A DNA stretch of 11,611 bases from Stenotrophomonas_A sp002429615 (GCA_031987425.1 DALZZL010000110.1:1-11611); one strand, 5' to 3'; positions 1 through 6,724 are shown, numbered from the stretch's first letter. Numbers and translations are program-made. Notes: a model not told the origin generated them from the sequence alone.

Positions 1-15
1 CCGTAGGCGTTGGCG

Positions 16-33
16 GCCAGGAAATTCCCTGGC
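16..33. other. Small palindrome (6-bp stem) at left edge
   Basis: GCCAGG (16-21) and CCTGGC (28-33) are perfect reverse complements around a 6-base AT-rich loop. It lies about 20 bases from the REP-like palindrome at 52-65, so the two may belong to one extragenic repeat unit. No T run follows on either strand, so it does not look like an intrinsic terminator by itself. A 6-bp palindrome can also occur by chance in GC-rich DNA. Confidence 0.25.
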
Positions 34-49
34 GTCGTTGGGTTTCCGG

Positions 50-74
50 TCGCGGCTGAAGCCGCTCCTACAGG
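50..74. repeat. REP-like extragenic palindrome
   Basis: GCGGCT-GA-AGCCGC (52-65) is a perfect inverted repeat followed directly by TCCTACAGG. On the minus strand it reads as CCTGTAGGA followed by GCGGCTTCAGCCGC. From general knowledge, sequences of the form TAGGAGCGGCTTCAGCCGCGA are abundant dispersed extragenic repeats in Xanthomonadaceae/Lysobacteraceae, and related REP sequences occur in Pseudomonas. It sits downstream of the stop codon of the leftward protease gene, a typical REP location, where it could stabilise the mRNA 3' end. Only one copy is in the window, so repetitiveness cannot be shown here. Confidence 0.5.
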
Positions 75-160
75 AAGAACAAGCAGGAAGGACGAGCAGG
101 GAAAAAATCGGGGAAAAGGAAAAACAAACGCGGAAAACAAGGCCGAAGAACGAACGCCAA
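72..160 (-). terminator. Possible Rho-dependent termination region after the protease gene
   Basis: On the plus strand this stretch is about 82% purine and has a single T in 89 bases, in sharp contrast to the surrounding GC-rich DNA. The leftward transcript leaving the protease gene would therefore be a C/U-rich, nearly A-free and G-poor RNA with several U runs. Unstructured C-rich, G-poor RNA is the usual character of Rho utilisation sites. No hairpin followed by a T run is seen between the stop codon at 170 and the window edge. The role is inferred from composition and position only. Confidence 0.3.
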
Positions 161-169
161 ACAGCCAGC

Positions 170-1615
170 TCAACGCACCAGCACGTCGTACTGCCCACCA
201 CCACGCACGATGCGCAGCACCAGCCGCTGCGGCGGTCGGCTGAAATTTGCACGCCATCCCGCCAGGTCCGAGAAGTCGCCCGCCGAGGCGGCAATCACCA
301 CGTCGCCCCCCGCCAGCCCGTTCTGCGCCGCACGGCTGCCACGCTTGACCTCGCTGATCAGCACGCCGCTCACGCCGGACTGGCGCAGCGATTCGGGAAG
401 ATCGGTGAACGTGGCGCCGTCCAGGCGCGGATCCAGTGCGGCACCCCCGGTGGCGCGCGCCTGCTCCTTCAACACCGCGCGCAGCTGCAGCGATTTGCCG
501 TCGCGACGCACGTCCAGCGTCACCGTGCTGCCCACCGGCTGCAGCCCTTCGTAGTTGTGCAGGGCTTCGGCGCTGTCCACCCGCTCGCCGTTGGCGCCGA
601 CCACCACGTCACCCGGCTGCACCCCGGCCGCCGCCGCCGCCGAGCCGGGCAGCACGCGCGCTACCAGCGCGCCACGTGCGTTCTCCAGCCCCAGGCCCTG
701 CGCCATCTGCGCCGACAGGTTCTGCGTCTCCAGGCCAAGCGTGCCGCGGATCACCACGCCGTTGTTCTTCAACAGCTGCTCGACCACGCCGCGCGCCAGG
801 TTGGACGGAATCGCCAGGCCCAGGCCGATGTTGCCGGCCATGCTGCCCTGCGGATTGAAACTGGCGGTGTTGATGCCGACCAGCCGGCCCTGCAGGTCCA
901 CCAGCGCACCACCGGAATTGCCCGGGTTGATCGAGGCGTCGGTCTGGATGAAGTTCTGGTAGCCCAGCCCGCGGATGCCGCTGCGGCCCACCGCCGAGAC
1001 GATGCCCGAGGTCACCGTCTGGGTGAAGCCGAACGGGTTGCCGATCGCCACCACGAAGTCGCCCACGCGCAGCTGCGTGCTGTCGGCGAGCTGGATGGCG
1101 GTGAGCTTGTCGGCCGGGATGCGGATCAGCGCGATGTCGGTGTCGGCATCCGAGCCGAGGAACTCCGCCTTGACCGTGCGTCCATCCGCCAGCGTCACCT
1201 GCACGTCGTCGGCGTTCTCGATGACATGGTGGTTGGTGAGGACATAGCCCTTGGTGGCGTCGATGATCACGCCGGAGCCGAGCGATTCGTTGATGCGCTC
1301 CTGCGGGATGTCCGGGAACAGGCGGCGGAAGAACGGGTCGTTGAAGAAGGGGTTGCGCACGCGCACCACCTGCTTGGTGTTGACGCTGACCACCGCCGGC
1401 ATCACCTGCTGCAGCATCGGTGCCAGGCTCGGTACCGGCTGCCCGCCGACCGATGCCGGCAGGGCGGCGGTGGCCGGCACCAGGCTGGCCACCGGTGCCG
1501 GCGCGACCGGCGCGGCCTCGGCGCGGTTGTCCAGCCAGTCGTGCAGGCCAGTGGCGGCGAAACCCCCGAAGGCGGCGGCCAGGGACAGGGTCAACAGCGT
1601 GGGCAGCGGGCGCAT
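170..1615 (-). CDS. degQ: HtrA/Deg-family periplasmic serine endoprotease (DegQ-like, two PDZ domains)
   Basis: This 481-residue protease/chaperone degrades misfolded envelope proteins in the periplasm. Residues 1-35 form a short positive start and a hydrophobic stretch ending in AEA, so it has a signal peptide or membrane anchor without a lipobox. The trypsin-like domain spans about 65-285 with an intact triad: His130 in TNHHVIE, Asp160 in DTDIALI and Ser234 in GNSGGAL. The oxyanion loop region has IGNPFG and INPGNSGG. PDZ1 lies at about 290-385 and a more divergent PDZ2 at about 405-481, ending in a DegQ-like strand. The LA loop before the catalytic core (NPFFNDPFFRRLFPD) is short, more like DegQ than DegP. 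The ATG start places the signal sequence correctly; only a weak GGAA lies upstream. The gene is monocistronic here. The degP, degQ and mucD names are used loosely for this family, so the symbol is less certain than the family. Confidence 0.93.
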   Translation of the reverse strand: MRPLPTLLTLSLAAAFGGFAATGLHDWLDNRAEAAPVAPAPVASLVPATAALPASVGGQPVPSLAPMLQQVMPAVVSVNTKQVVRVRNPFFNDPFFRRLFPDIPQERINESLGSGVIIDATKGYVLTNHHVIENADDVQVTLADGRTVKAEFLGSDADTDIALIRIPADKLTAIQLADSTQLRVGDFVVAIGNPFGFTQTVTSGIVSAVGRSGIRGLGYQNFIQTDASINPGNSGGALVDLQGRLVGINTASFNPQGSMAGNIGLGLAIPSNLARGVVEQLLKNNGVVIRGTLGLETQNLSAQMAQGLGLENARGALVARVLPGSAAAAAGVQPGDVVVGANGERVDSAEALHNYEGLQPVGSTVTLDVRRDGKSLQLRAVLKEQARATGGAALDPRLDGATFTDLPESLRQSGVSGVLISEVKRGSRAAQNGLAGGDVVIAASAGDFSDLAGWRANFSRPPQRLVLRIVRGGGQYDVLVR

Positions 1616-1751
1616 GGGTCGGTCGTTTTCCGGGGAACGCGGAGCAGGAGGGACAGGCGGGCAGGATCGCCCGGCGCTGCAAGCTGAACAAGCGTGCAGG
1701 CGACGTTTTTAATGGTGGGTGAAAGCGCGCCGCCGCCGCTCACGGCGCGGT

Positions 1752-1780
1752 TTGACAGTGCCGGCCGCCGGCGCTAGTTT
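1752..1780 (+). promoter_or_regulatory. Possible sigma-70 promoter for the H1-like gene
   Basis: A perfect -35 box TTGACA (1752-1757) is separated by exactly 17 bases from TAGTTT (1775-1780), which matches the -10 consensus at only three of six positions. Transcription from it would start near 1787, giving a leader of about 290 bases before the ATG at 2080. The -35 box and spacing are good and the -10 is weak. A promoter nearer the gene cannot be excluded. Confidence 0.33.
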
Positions 1781-2031
1781 TCGCCGCAAATCCCCAGATG
1801 TTGTGGCGGCCGACCGGCCAGGCCCTACATCCGGGTCTCTTCTCCCGGGGTCGCGCGGCATGACGCAGCACGCAGGCAAGGGCAGGGCAGGTGACCGGCG
1901 ACCGTCGTCGCGGCACGCCCGCCGACCGTCTCCGCGGGTTTCCTCTGTTTTTCCCATCCGGCGGCCGTCGCGGCCGGCCGCGCCGAGGCGTGCCCGCTTG
2001 CGGGCGCGCGCGGTTCCACGCCGCGTTCATC

Positions 2032-2045
2032 TGTAAATGCTTACA
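2032..2045. promoter_or_regulatory. TGTAA-N4-TTACA palindrome upstream of H1-like gene
   Basis: TGTAA (2032-2036) and TTACA (2041-2045) are perfect reverse complements separated by ATGC, 24 bases before the Shine-Dalgarno sequence. This is an AT-richer island in GC-rich surroundings and could be an operator or part of the promoter -10 area. It may also be fortuitous. No regulator is identified. Confidence 0.22.
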
Positions 2046-2068
2046 TCGACGCGTAGACAACACGCCCG

Positions 2069-2076
2069 AAGGAGGG
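2069..2076 (+). promoter_or_regulatory. Strong Shine-Dalgarno fixing the H1-like start
   Basis: AAGGAGGG lies just before the ATG at 2080, with 4 bases between GGAGG and the ATG. It is the strongest ribosome binding site in the window. It decides for this ATG over the in-frame GTG at 1891, which would add 63 Arg-rich residues. It predicts high translation, in keeping with an abundant nucleoid protein. Confidence 0.8.
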
Positions 2077-2079
2077 CTC

Positions 2080-2676
2080 ATGAGCAACGGTAATGGTGCA
2101 TCGGCGACGGTTTCCCAGGTCGCTGGAAACGTGAAAGAGTCGGCCGTCCACCTGGGCGAAAGCATCGCCCATACCGCCAGCGAGGCCGTGGCCAGCGTCG
2201 AGAAGATGGCCAAGAGCGCACGCAAGCAGGTCACCCAGGGGGTGAAGAAGGCACGCAAGGCGGTGGCCAAGAAGACCGCCAAGGCGGGCAAGGCGGTGAG
2301 CAAGCGCATCGCCTCGGCGCGCAAGAAGCTGGAAGCCGCCAGCGCCAGCGCCAAGGCCGAAGCGGCCGCGCTGCGCCGCAAGACCGGTAAGAAGGCGACC
2401 AAGAAGACCGCCAAGAAGGCCGTGGCCAAGAAGTCGGCGGCGACCAAGAAGGTGGCCAAGAAGAGCGCGGTGAAGAAGGCCGCCACGCGCAAGCCGGTAG
2501 TGAAGAAGGCAGCGGCGAAGAAGGCGGTCGCCAAGAAGACCGTGGCGAAGAAGGCCACCGCCAAGAAGGCGATGACCAGGAAGACCGTCGCCAAGAAGGC
2601 ACCGGCCAAGAAAACCGCGATGAAGAAAACCGCCAAGAAGACCACCGCCCGCAAGGCGGCGAAGAAGGCGGCCTGA
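2080..2676 (+). CDS. Histone H1-like, Lys/Ala-rich DNA-binding protein
   Basis: The product is 198 residues, 53 of them lysine, with no aromatic residue and no cysteine. Residues 1-60 are an Ala/Ser/Val-rich segment with acidic and basic residues and likely amphipathic helices. Residues 60-100 form a charged, probably helical stretch (RKKLEAASASAKAE). From about 103 to the end the chain is a pentad repeat of the type KK-A/T-x-A, the signature of bacterial H1-like proteins such as Pseudomonas AlgP and the C-terminal tails of H1. The tail should bind DNA or RNA backbone non-specifically and act in nucleoid compaction or gene regulation; this is known for the family and not shown here. It is preceded by a very strong ribosome binding site and followed by an efficient-looking terminator, so it is probably a single-gene transcript. 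Tail length in such proteins often varies between strains through repeat slippage. Confidence 0.85.
   Translation: MSNGNGASATVSQVAGNVKESAVHLGESIAHTASEAVASVEKMAKSARKQVTQGVKKARKAVAKKTAKAGKAVSKRIASARKKLEAASASAKAEAAALRRKTGKKATKKTAKKAVAKKSAATKKVAKKSAVKKAATRKPVVKKAAAKKAVAKKTVAKKATAKKAMTRKTVAKKAPAKKTAMKKTAKKTTARKAAKKAA
2386..2673 (+). repeat. Degenerate 15-bp tandem repeat coding KKxxx pentads
   Basis: From codon 103 the gene consists of imperfect 15-base units built on AAGAAG followed by three codons, mostly GCC/GCG/ACC/GTG. Typical protein units are KKAVA, KKTVA, KKATA and KKAPA, with occasional RK replacing KK and some four-residue units. The irregular units and mixed codons indicate an old repeat that has diverged, though runs of AAGAAGGC could still recombine. 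Confidence 0.7.
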
Positions 2677-2686
2677 GTCCTAAAAA

Positions 2687-2723
2687 GGAAAGGGCGGGGA
2701 ATCCCCGCCCTTTCCGCTTTTTT
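2687..2723. terminator. Bidirectional intrinsic terminator between H1-like gene and putA
   Basis: The arms at 2687-2700 and 2702-2715 (core GGAAAGGGCGGG / CCCGCCCTTTCC) pair perfectly around a tiny loop. On the plus strand the stem is followed by a run of six T (2718-2723), and on the minus strand by TTTTT (complement of the A run at 2682-2686). It therefore fits termination of both convergent genes, 11 bases after the H1-like stop and 18 bases after the putA stop. Confidence 0.92.
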
Positions 2724-2740
2724 ACAGATGACGCCGGCGA

Positions 2741-5700
2741 TCAGTCGCCCAGCGTCAGCAGCGAGGCGTTGCCACCGGCGGCGGTGGTGTTCACCGTCAC
2801 CACCTTCTCGGTGGCGAAGCGCAGCAGGTAGTGCGGGCCACCCGCCTTCGGACCGGTGCCCGACAGGCCCTGGCCACCGAACGGCTGCACGCCGACCACC
2901 GCGCCGATCTGGTTGCGGTTGACGTACACGTTGCCGACATTGACGCGCGAGGCGATGCGGTCGACGGTCTCGTCGATGCGCGAATGCACGCCCAGGGTCA
3001 GGCCGTAACCGGTGGCGTTGATCTGGTCGATCACCGCGTCGAGCTGGTCGGCCTTCCAGCGGATCACGTGCAGGATCGGGCCGAACACTTCGCGCTGCAG
3101 CTGGTCCAGCGACTTCAGCTCATAGGCGCGCGGCGCGAAGAACGTGCCGTGCGCGGCAGCCGCATCCACCGGCGCGGTGGCAATCGCGCGGGCTTCGGCA
3201 TCCATGCGCTGCGCATGCTTTTCCAGGATGTCCAGCGCGTCGGCGTCGATCACCGGGCCGACGTCGGTGGACAGCAGCGCCGGGTCGCCGATCTTCAGTT
3301 CGGCCATCGCGCCGCCCAGCATGGTCATCACCTTGTCGGCGATGTCGTCCTGCACGAACAGCACGCGCGCGGCCGAGCAGCGCTGGCCGGCGGAGATGAA
3401 GGCGCTGGCAATGGCGTCCTTGACCACCGCCTCAGGAAGCGAGGAGGAGTCGGCGATGAAGGCGTTCTGGCCGCCGGTCTCGGCGATCAGCACGCCAATG
3501 GCGGCGTCGCGCGCGGCCATGGTGCGGTTGATCAGGCGCGCGGTCTCGGTGGAGCCGGTGAAGGCCACGCCGGCCACGCGCGCATCCTTCGTTAGCGCCG
3601 CGCCGACGGTGGCGCCGTCGCCCGGCAGGAACTGCAGCACCGCTTCCGGCACGCCGGCTTCGTGCAGCAGCTTCACCGCGTAGTAGCCGATCAGGTTGGT
3701 CTGCTCGGCCGGCTTGGCGATGACGCTGTTGCCGGCGGCCAGCGCCGCGGTGACCTGGCCGAGGAAGATCGCCAGCGGGAAATTCCACGGGCTGATGCAC
3801 ACGAACACGCCGCGGCCATGCAGCTGCAGCTCGTTGGATTCACCGGTCGGCCCCGGCAGGCGCTCGGGCGCGCCGAACTGCGCGCGCGCCTGGCCGGCGT
3901 AGTAGCGCAGGAAATCCACCGCCTCGCGCACTTCGGCCACGGCGTCGGGGAGGGTCTTGCCGGCTTCCTTGACGCACAGCGCCATGAACTCGGGCATGCG
4001 CGCTTCCAGCAGGTCGGCGGCGTGTTCGAGGATGGTGGCGCGGCTGGCGGCCGGGGTGCGGTTCCAGCCCGGCATCGCGGCCACGGCATTGGCCAGCGCC
4101 TTGTCGACCACGGCGGCGTCGGCCGGCTGCCACTGGCCGACGACCTGGCGGCGGTCGGCCGGCGAGGTCACGTCGATGGCGGTGCTGGAGACCACCGCGC
4201 CCGGCACCAGCGGACCGGCCTTCCAGGGCTTCACGGCGGCGTTGAGCTGCTCTGCGAGCTGGCGCAGGTCCTGGTCGTTGGCGAGGTTGGCGCCCATGGA
4301 GTTCTTCCTGTTCTGGTTCTGGCTGCGCAGCAGGTCGGCCGGCAGCGGGATCTTCGGATGCGGGATGGAGGCGAACGAGGACACGGCTTCGACCGGGTCG
4401 CGGATCAGGTCCTCGATGGCCACCTTCTCGTCGGTGATGCGGTTGACGAAGCTGGAGTTGGCGCCGTTCTCGAGCAGGCGGCGCACCAGGTACGGCAGCA
4501 GGTCCTCGTGCGAGCCGACCGGCGCGTACACGCGGCAGGGCAGGCCGAGGCGGTCGGCCGGCACCACTTCGGCGTACAGGTCATCGCCCATGCCGTGCAG
4601 CTTCTGATGCTCGTAGATGCGGCCCTGCGCGATGGTGCGGATCGCGGCGATGGTGTGCGCGTTGTGGGTGGCGAACATCGGGTAGATCGCGTCGATGTGG
4701 CCGAACAGGCGCTTGGCGCAGGCCAGGTAGGACACGTCGGTGTTCTGCTTGCGGGTGAACACCGGGTAGCCGGCCAGGCCGTCGAGCTGGGCGCGCTTGA
4801 CCTCCGCGTCCCAGTACGCGCCCTTGACCAGGCGCACCTGCATGCGGCGACCGCTGCGGCGGGCCAGGTCGGCGAGGTAGTCGATCGTGTACGGCGTGCG
4901 CTTCTGGTACGCCTGCACGACCACGCCAAAGCCATTCCAGCCGGCCAGCGAGGCATCGCCGAACACGCGCTCGATGATGTCCAGCGACAGCTCCAGGCGG
5001 TCGGCTTCTTCCGCATCGACGGTGCAGCCGATGCCGTAGGACTTGGCCAGCTGCGCCAGTTCCAGCACGCCGGGCACCAGGTCGGTGAGCACGCGCTCGC
5101 GCTTGGCATGCTCGTACCGCGGATACAGCGCCGAGAGCTTGATCGAGATGCCCGGGGCCTGGGTCACGTCGCCGTCGGCCTTGCCGCCGCGGCGCACGTG
5201 GTCGCCGCCGATGGCGTGGATCGCGCGGCGGTAGTCCTCCAGGTAACGCAGGGCGTCCTTCATCGTCAGCGCGCCTTCGCCGAGCATGTCGAACGAATAG
5301 CGGTAGCTGGCGTTGTCACCCTTGTGCGAGCGCGAGAGCGCCTCGTCGATGGTGCGGCCCATGACGAACTGGTGGCCCATGATCTTCATCGCCTGGCGCA
5401 CGGCCAGGCGGATCACCGGCTCGCCGACGCGCGCGACCAGGCGCTTGAACGCGCCCGGCGCATCGGCGCGGGTGAGGTCGTTGATCTGCACGATGCGGCC
5501 GGTGAGCATCAGGCCCCAGGTCGAGGCGTTGACCAGCACCGAGTCGCTGCCGCCCAGGTGCTTCTCCCAGTCGGCGTCGCCGAGCTTGTCGCGGATCAGC
5601 TTGTCGGCGGTTTCCTGGTCCGGGATGCGCAGCAGCGCTTCGGCCACGCACATCAGCAGCACGCCTTCCTCGCTGCCCAGGTCGTACTGGCGCATGAAGG

Positions 5701-5956
5701 CTTCGATCGCGCCCTGGTCGTGGGCACGCACGCGCACCCGGCTGACCAGGTCGGCGGCCAGCGCCTGCACCTTGGCCTGCTCGGCGGCCGGCAGGCGCGC
5801 CTGCTCCAGCAGTTCGCGCACGTGTTCGGTCTCGTCCCTGAGCCAGGCGGCGGTGACCGCGGCGCGCAGCGCCGGGGGCGGGGCCGGCAGCTCGGGGGAG
5901 AGCAGCGGCGGGGGAAGCGGATGGCCGCCGGGGGCGGCGTCGGGCAGTGCGCTCAT
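2741..5956 (-). CDS. putA: Bifunctional proline dehydrogenase / L-glutamate gamma-semialdehyde dehydrogenase PutA
   Basis: PutA oxidises proline to glutamate in two steps: an FAD-dependent dehydrogenase passes electrons to the membrane quinone pool, then an NAD-dependent dehydrogenase acts on the semialdehyde. The protein has 1071 residues. The helical arch region is at about 35-200 and the proline dehydrogenase barrel at about 210-520. By alignment with E. coli PutA its active-site residues are Lys273 (SIKLSALYP), Asp314, Arg375, Tyr381 (LVKGAYWD), Tyr477, Arg492, Arg493 and Glu496 (RRLLENGANSSFVNR). The aldehyde dehydrogenase spans about 580-1050, with SPWNFP, FTGSTETA, Glu826 (AETGGQN), Cys860 (GQRCSA) and QPFGGQGLSGTG. 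It ends in the conserved tail TTAAGGNASLL. It lacks the N-terminal ribbon-helix-helix of E. coli PutA, so it is the short enzyme-only type and should not repress its own gene. A start at 6016 would add 20 residues but lies upstream of the likely -10 box; the ATG at 5956 is preferred despite no clear ribosome binding site. Confidence 0.97.
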   Translation of the reverse strand: MSALPDAAPGGHPLPPPLLSPELPAPPPALRAAVTAAWLRDETEHVRELLEQARLPAAEQAKVQALAADLVSRVRVRAHDQGAIEAFMRQYDLGSEEGVLLMCVAEALLRIPDQETADKLIRDKLGDADWEKHLGGSDSVLVNASTWGLMLTGRIVQINDLTRADAPGAFKRLVARVGEPVIRLAVRQAMKIMGHQFVMGRTIDEALSRSHKGDNASYRYSFDMLGEGALTMKDALRYLEDYRRAIHAIGGDHVRRGGKADGDVTQAPGISIKLSALYPRYEHAKRERVLTDLVPGVLELAQLAKSYGIGCTVDAEEADRLELSLDIIERVFGDASLAGWNGFGVVVQAYQKRTPYTIDYLADLARRSGRRMQVRLVKGAYWDAEVKRAQLDGLAGYPVFTRKQNTDVSYLACAKRLFGHIDAIYPMFATHNAHTIAAIRTIAQGRIYEHQKLHGMGDDLYAEVVPADRLGLPCRVYAPVGSHEDLLPYLVRRLLENGANSSFVNRITDEKVAIEDLIRDPVEAVSSFASIPHPKIPLPADLLRSQNQNRKNSMGANLANDQDLRQLAEQLNAAVKPWKAGPLVPGAVVSSTAIDVTSPADRRQVVGQWQPADAAVVDKALANAVAAMPGWNRTPAASRATILEHAADLLEARMPEFMALCVKEAGKTLPDAVAEVREAVDFLRYYAGQARAQFGAPERLPGPTGESNELQLHGRGVFVCISPWNFPLAIFLGQVTAALAAGNSVIAKPAEQTNLIGYYAVKLLHEAGVPEAVLQFLPGDGATVGAALTKDARVAGVAFTGSTETARLINRTMAARDAAIGVLIAETGGQNAFIADSSSLPEAVVKDAIASAFISAGQRCSAARVLFVQDDIADKVMTMLGGAMAELKIGDPALLSTDVGPVIDADALDILEKHAQRMDAEARAIATAPVDAAAAHGTFFAPRAYELKSLDQLQREVFGPILHVIRWKADQLDAVIDQINATGYGLTLGVHSRIDETVDRIASRVNVGNVYVNRNQIGAVVGVQPFGGQGLSGTGPKAGGPHYLLRFATEKVVTVNTTAAGGNASLLTLGD

Positions 5957-5988
5957 GCGGATGGGATGACGAGGGGAAACAGGCCGAC

Positions 5989-5994
5989 ATTCTA
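5989..5994 (-). promoter_or_regulatory. Possible -10 box for putA
   Basis: On the minus strand the sequence reads TAGAAT, five of six matches to the -10 consensus, 32 bases before the ATG at 5956. The -35 region 16-18 bases further upstream is poor, so the promoter may need an activator, as would suit a proline-inducible gene. Its position supports the shorter start for PutA. Confidence 0.35.
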
Positions 5995-6152
5995 GGAGCC
6001 GGCCCGCTACCGGCACTTGAAGGGAAACGACGCCCCGGCCGCCATTTTCTGCATGTCCGGCGGACGCCGCCGGACCCGCGTCGCCGAGCGAAATGATTGA
6101 TTTGGCGGGGCTTTCTGGTTGCAGTGCAGCATCGAAGATCGGGCCGGAATGC

Positions 6153-6182
6153 TTGCCGGGCTCGCTCGGGCAGGGCTACCAT
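6153..6182 (+). promoter_or_regulatory. Possible promoter for the DUF2244 gene / oxidase locus
   Basis: TTGCCG (6153-6158) and TACCAT (6177-6182) each match the sigma-70 consensus at four of six positions and are 18 bases apart. Transcription would begin about 30 bases before the ATG at 6219. No other candidate of similar quality was seen in the 262-base divergent gap between putA and this gene. Confidence 0.35.
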
Positions 6183-6218
6183 CGAGCCGTTCTCCGCGGC
6201 TTGGAGCACGGCTGCGAC

Positions 6219-6695
6219 ATGATCGAAGTGTTGCCATCCAGCGCCGATGGTCCGGCCATGCAGCTTCGCCTGCGGCCGCCGCGGGCGATGACGGCGCGGC
6301 AATTCATCAAGTTGTATGCGGTGCTGGTGGGGCTGATGTGGCTGGCAGCCGGATTGGGGTGGTGGGCCGGCAATGTGTTCGCCCCCTTGTTTGCCGTGCT
6401 GTATGGCGTATTGGTGGCAGTGGCGCTGCGCTGTTCCTGGCGTAGCGGCGAACGCGAAGAAGCGATCCGGGTGGGGCCGGCCGCAGTCCAGGTCTTCCCT
6501 TCTCCGGGTTCGCCGCCCGCGTTCCAGGCGCATCCGCATTGGGTGCGGCTCCGGATAGGCAGCGACGACAGGGTATGGCTGGCGAGCAGTGGCCGGCAGG
6601 TCGAGGTGGGCAGCTTCCTCGGACCGGCCGAACGACTGCAGCTGGCGGAAAAACTGCAAGGCTTGCTCGCGGCCAACGACGGCCGTCACCGATGA
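6219..6695 (+). CDS. DUF2244 family integral membrane protein
   Basis: The product is 158 residues of unknown function. The N-terminal cytoplasmic part contains the family-type motif LRPPRAMTARQFIKLY. Two close membrane spans follow at about 32-50 and 52-70, then a charged stretch with EEAIRVG. The C-terminal soluble part (about 90-158) has HWVRLRI, a Val-Glu-Val-Gly-x-Phe-Leu motif (QVEVGSFLGPAERLQLAEKL) and an amphipathic helix, all as in DUF2244. The start at 6219 follows a GGAG about 12 bases upstream. The frame is open back to 6093, but that extra sequence looks non-coding. Its stop is 29 bases before ctaC in the same direction, so it is probably transcribed with the oxidase genes. DUF2244 genes are known neighbours of cox operons in proteobacteria, which suggests but does not prove a role in oxidase biogenesis. 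Confidence 0.8.
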   Translation: MIEVLPSSADGPAMQLRLRPPRAMTARQFIKLYAVLVGLMWLAAGLGWWAGNVFAPLFAVLYGVLVAVALRCSWRSGEREEAIRVGPAAVQVFPSPGSPPAFQAHPHWVRLRIGSDDRVWLASSGRQVEVGSFLGPAERLQLAEKLQGLLAANDGRHR

Positions 6696-6724
6696 CGCCC
6701 ACCCGATGGGCAAGGGTCTAGGCA

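Larger units (their letters stand above)
1616..2079. other. 464-base intergenic region between protease and H1-like genes
   Basis: The two genes diverge from this region, so it should hold both promoters. A recognisable promoter-like pair for the rightward gene is at 1752-1780, and a small palindrome and a strong ribosome binding site lie next to the H1-like start. The rest is very GC-rich with short inverted repeats, such as GCGCCG/CGGCGC near 1728-1748 and CCGGG/CCCGG near 1830-1848. Frames that stay open through it encode Arg/Pro-rich low-complexity peptides and look non-coding. I saw no tRNA, no convincing small gene and no intrinsic terminator. A convincing promoter for the leftward protease gene could not be picked out. 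Confidence 0.5.

Noticed and set aside
38..1687. 549-codon open frame on the plus strand opposite the protease gene
   Set aside because: It is antisense to an unmistakable HtrA-type protease. Its translation is a His/Arg/Ala-rich low-complexity sequence with no recognisable motif, typical of shadow frames in GC-rich DNA.
1860..2036. Possible small Arg/Pro-rich protein starting at the ATG at 1860 in the intergenic region
   Set aside because: There is no ribosome binding site, composition follows the GC bias, and no hydrophobic or structured segment is visible.
1891..2079. 63-residue N-terminal extension of the H1-like protein from an upstream GTG
   Set aside because: The added sequence is Arg/Pro-rich low complexity, and the AAGGAGGG immediately before the ATG at 2080 clearly marks the real start.
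1740..2654. 304-codon minus-strand frame resembling a hydrophobic membrane protein
   Set aside because: The Phe/Leu/Ala repeats are the reverse complement of AAG-rich lysine codons in the H1-like gene. The hydrophobic appearance is a by-product, and no ribosome binding site supports it.
3662..5995. 777-codon plus-strand frame opposite putA
   Set aside because: It is antisense to putA, whose active-site motifs are complete. The translation is rich in His, Val, Gly and Arg without domain features.
5957..6016. 20-residue extension of PutA from the ATG at 6016
   Set aside because: A good -10 box (TAGAAT, 5989-5994) lies inside the extension, no ribosome binding site precedes 6016, and the extra residues show no family pattern.
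6697..6711. GCCCA-N5-TGGGC hairpin between the DUF2244 gene and ctaC as a terminator
   Set aside because: The stem is only 5 bp and no T run follows. It is more likely chance or a minor mRNA structure, and the genes look co-transcribed.
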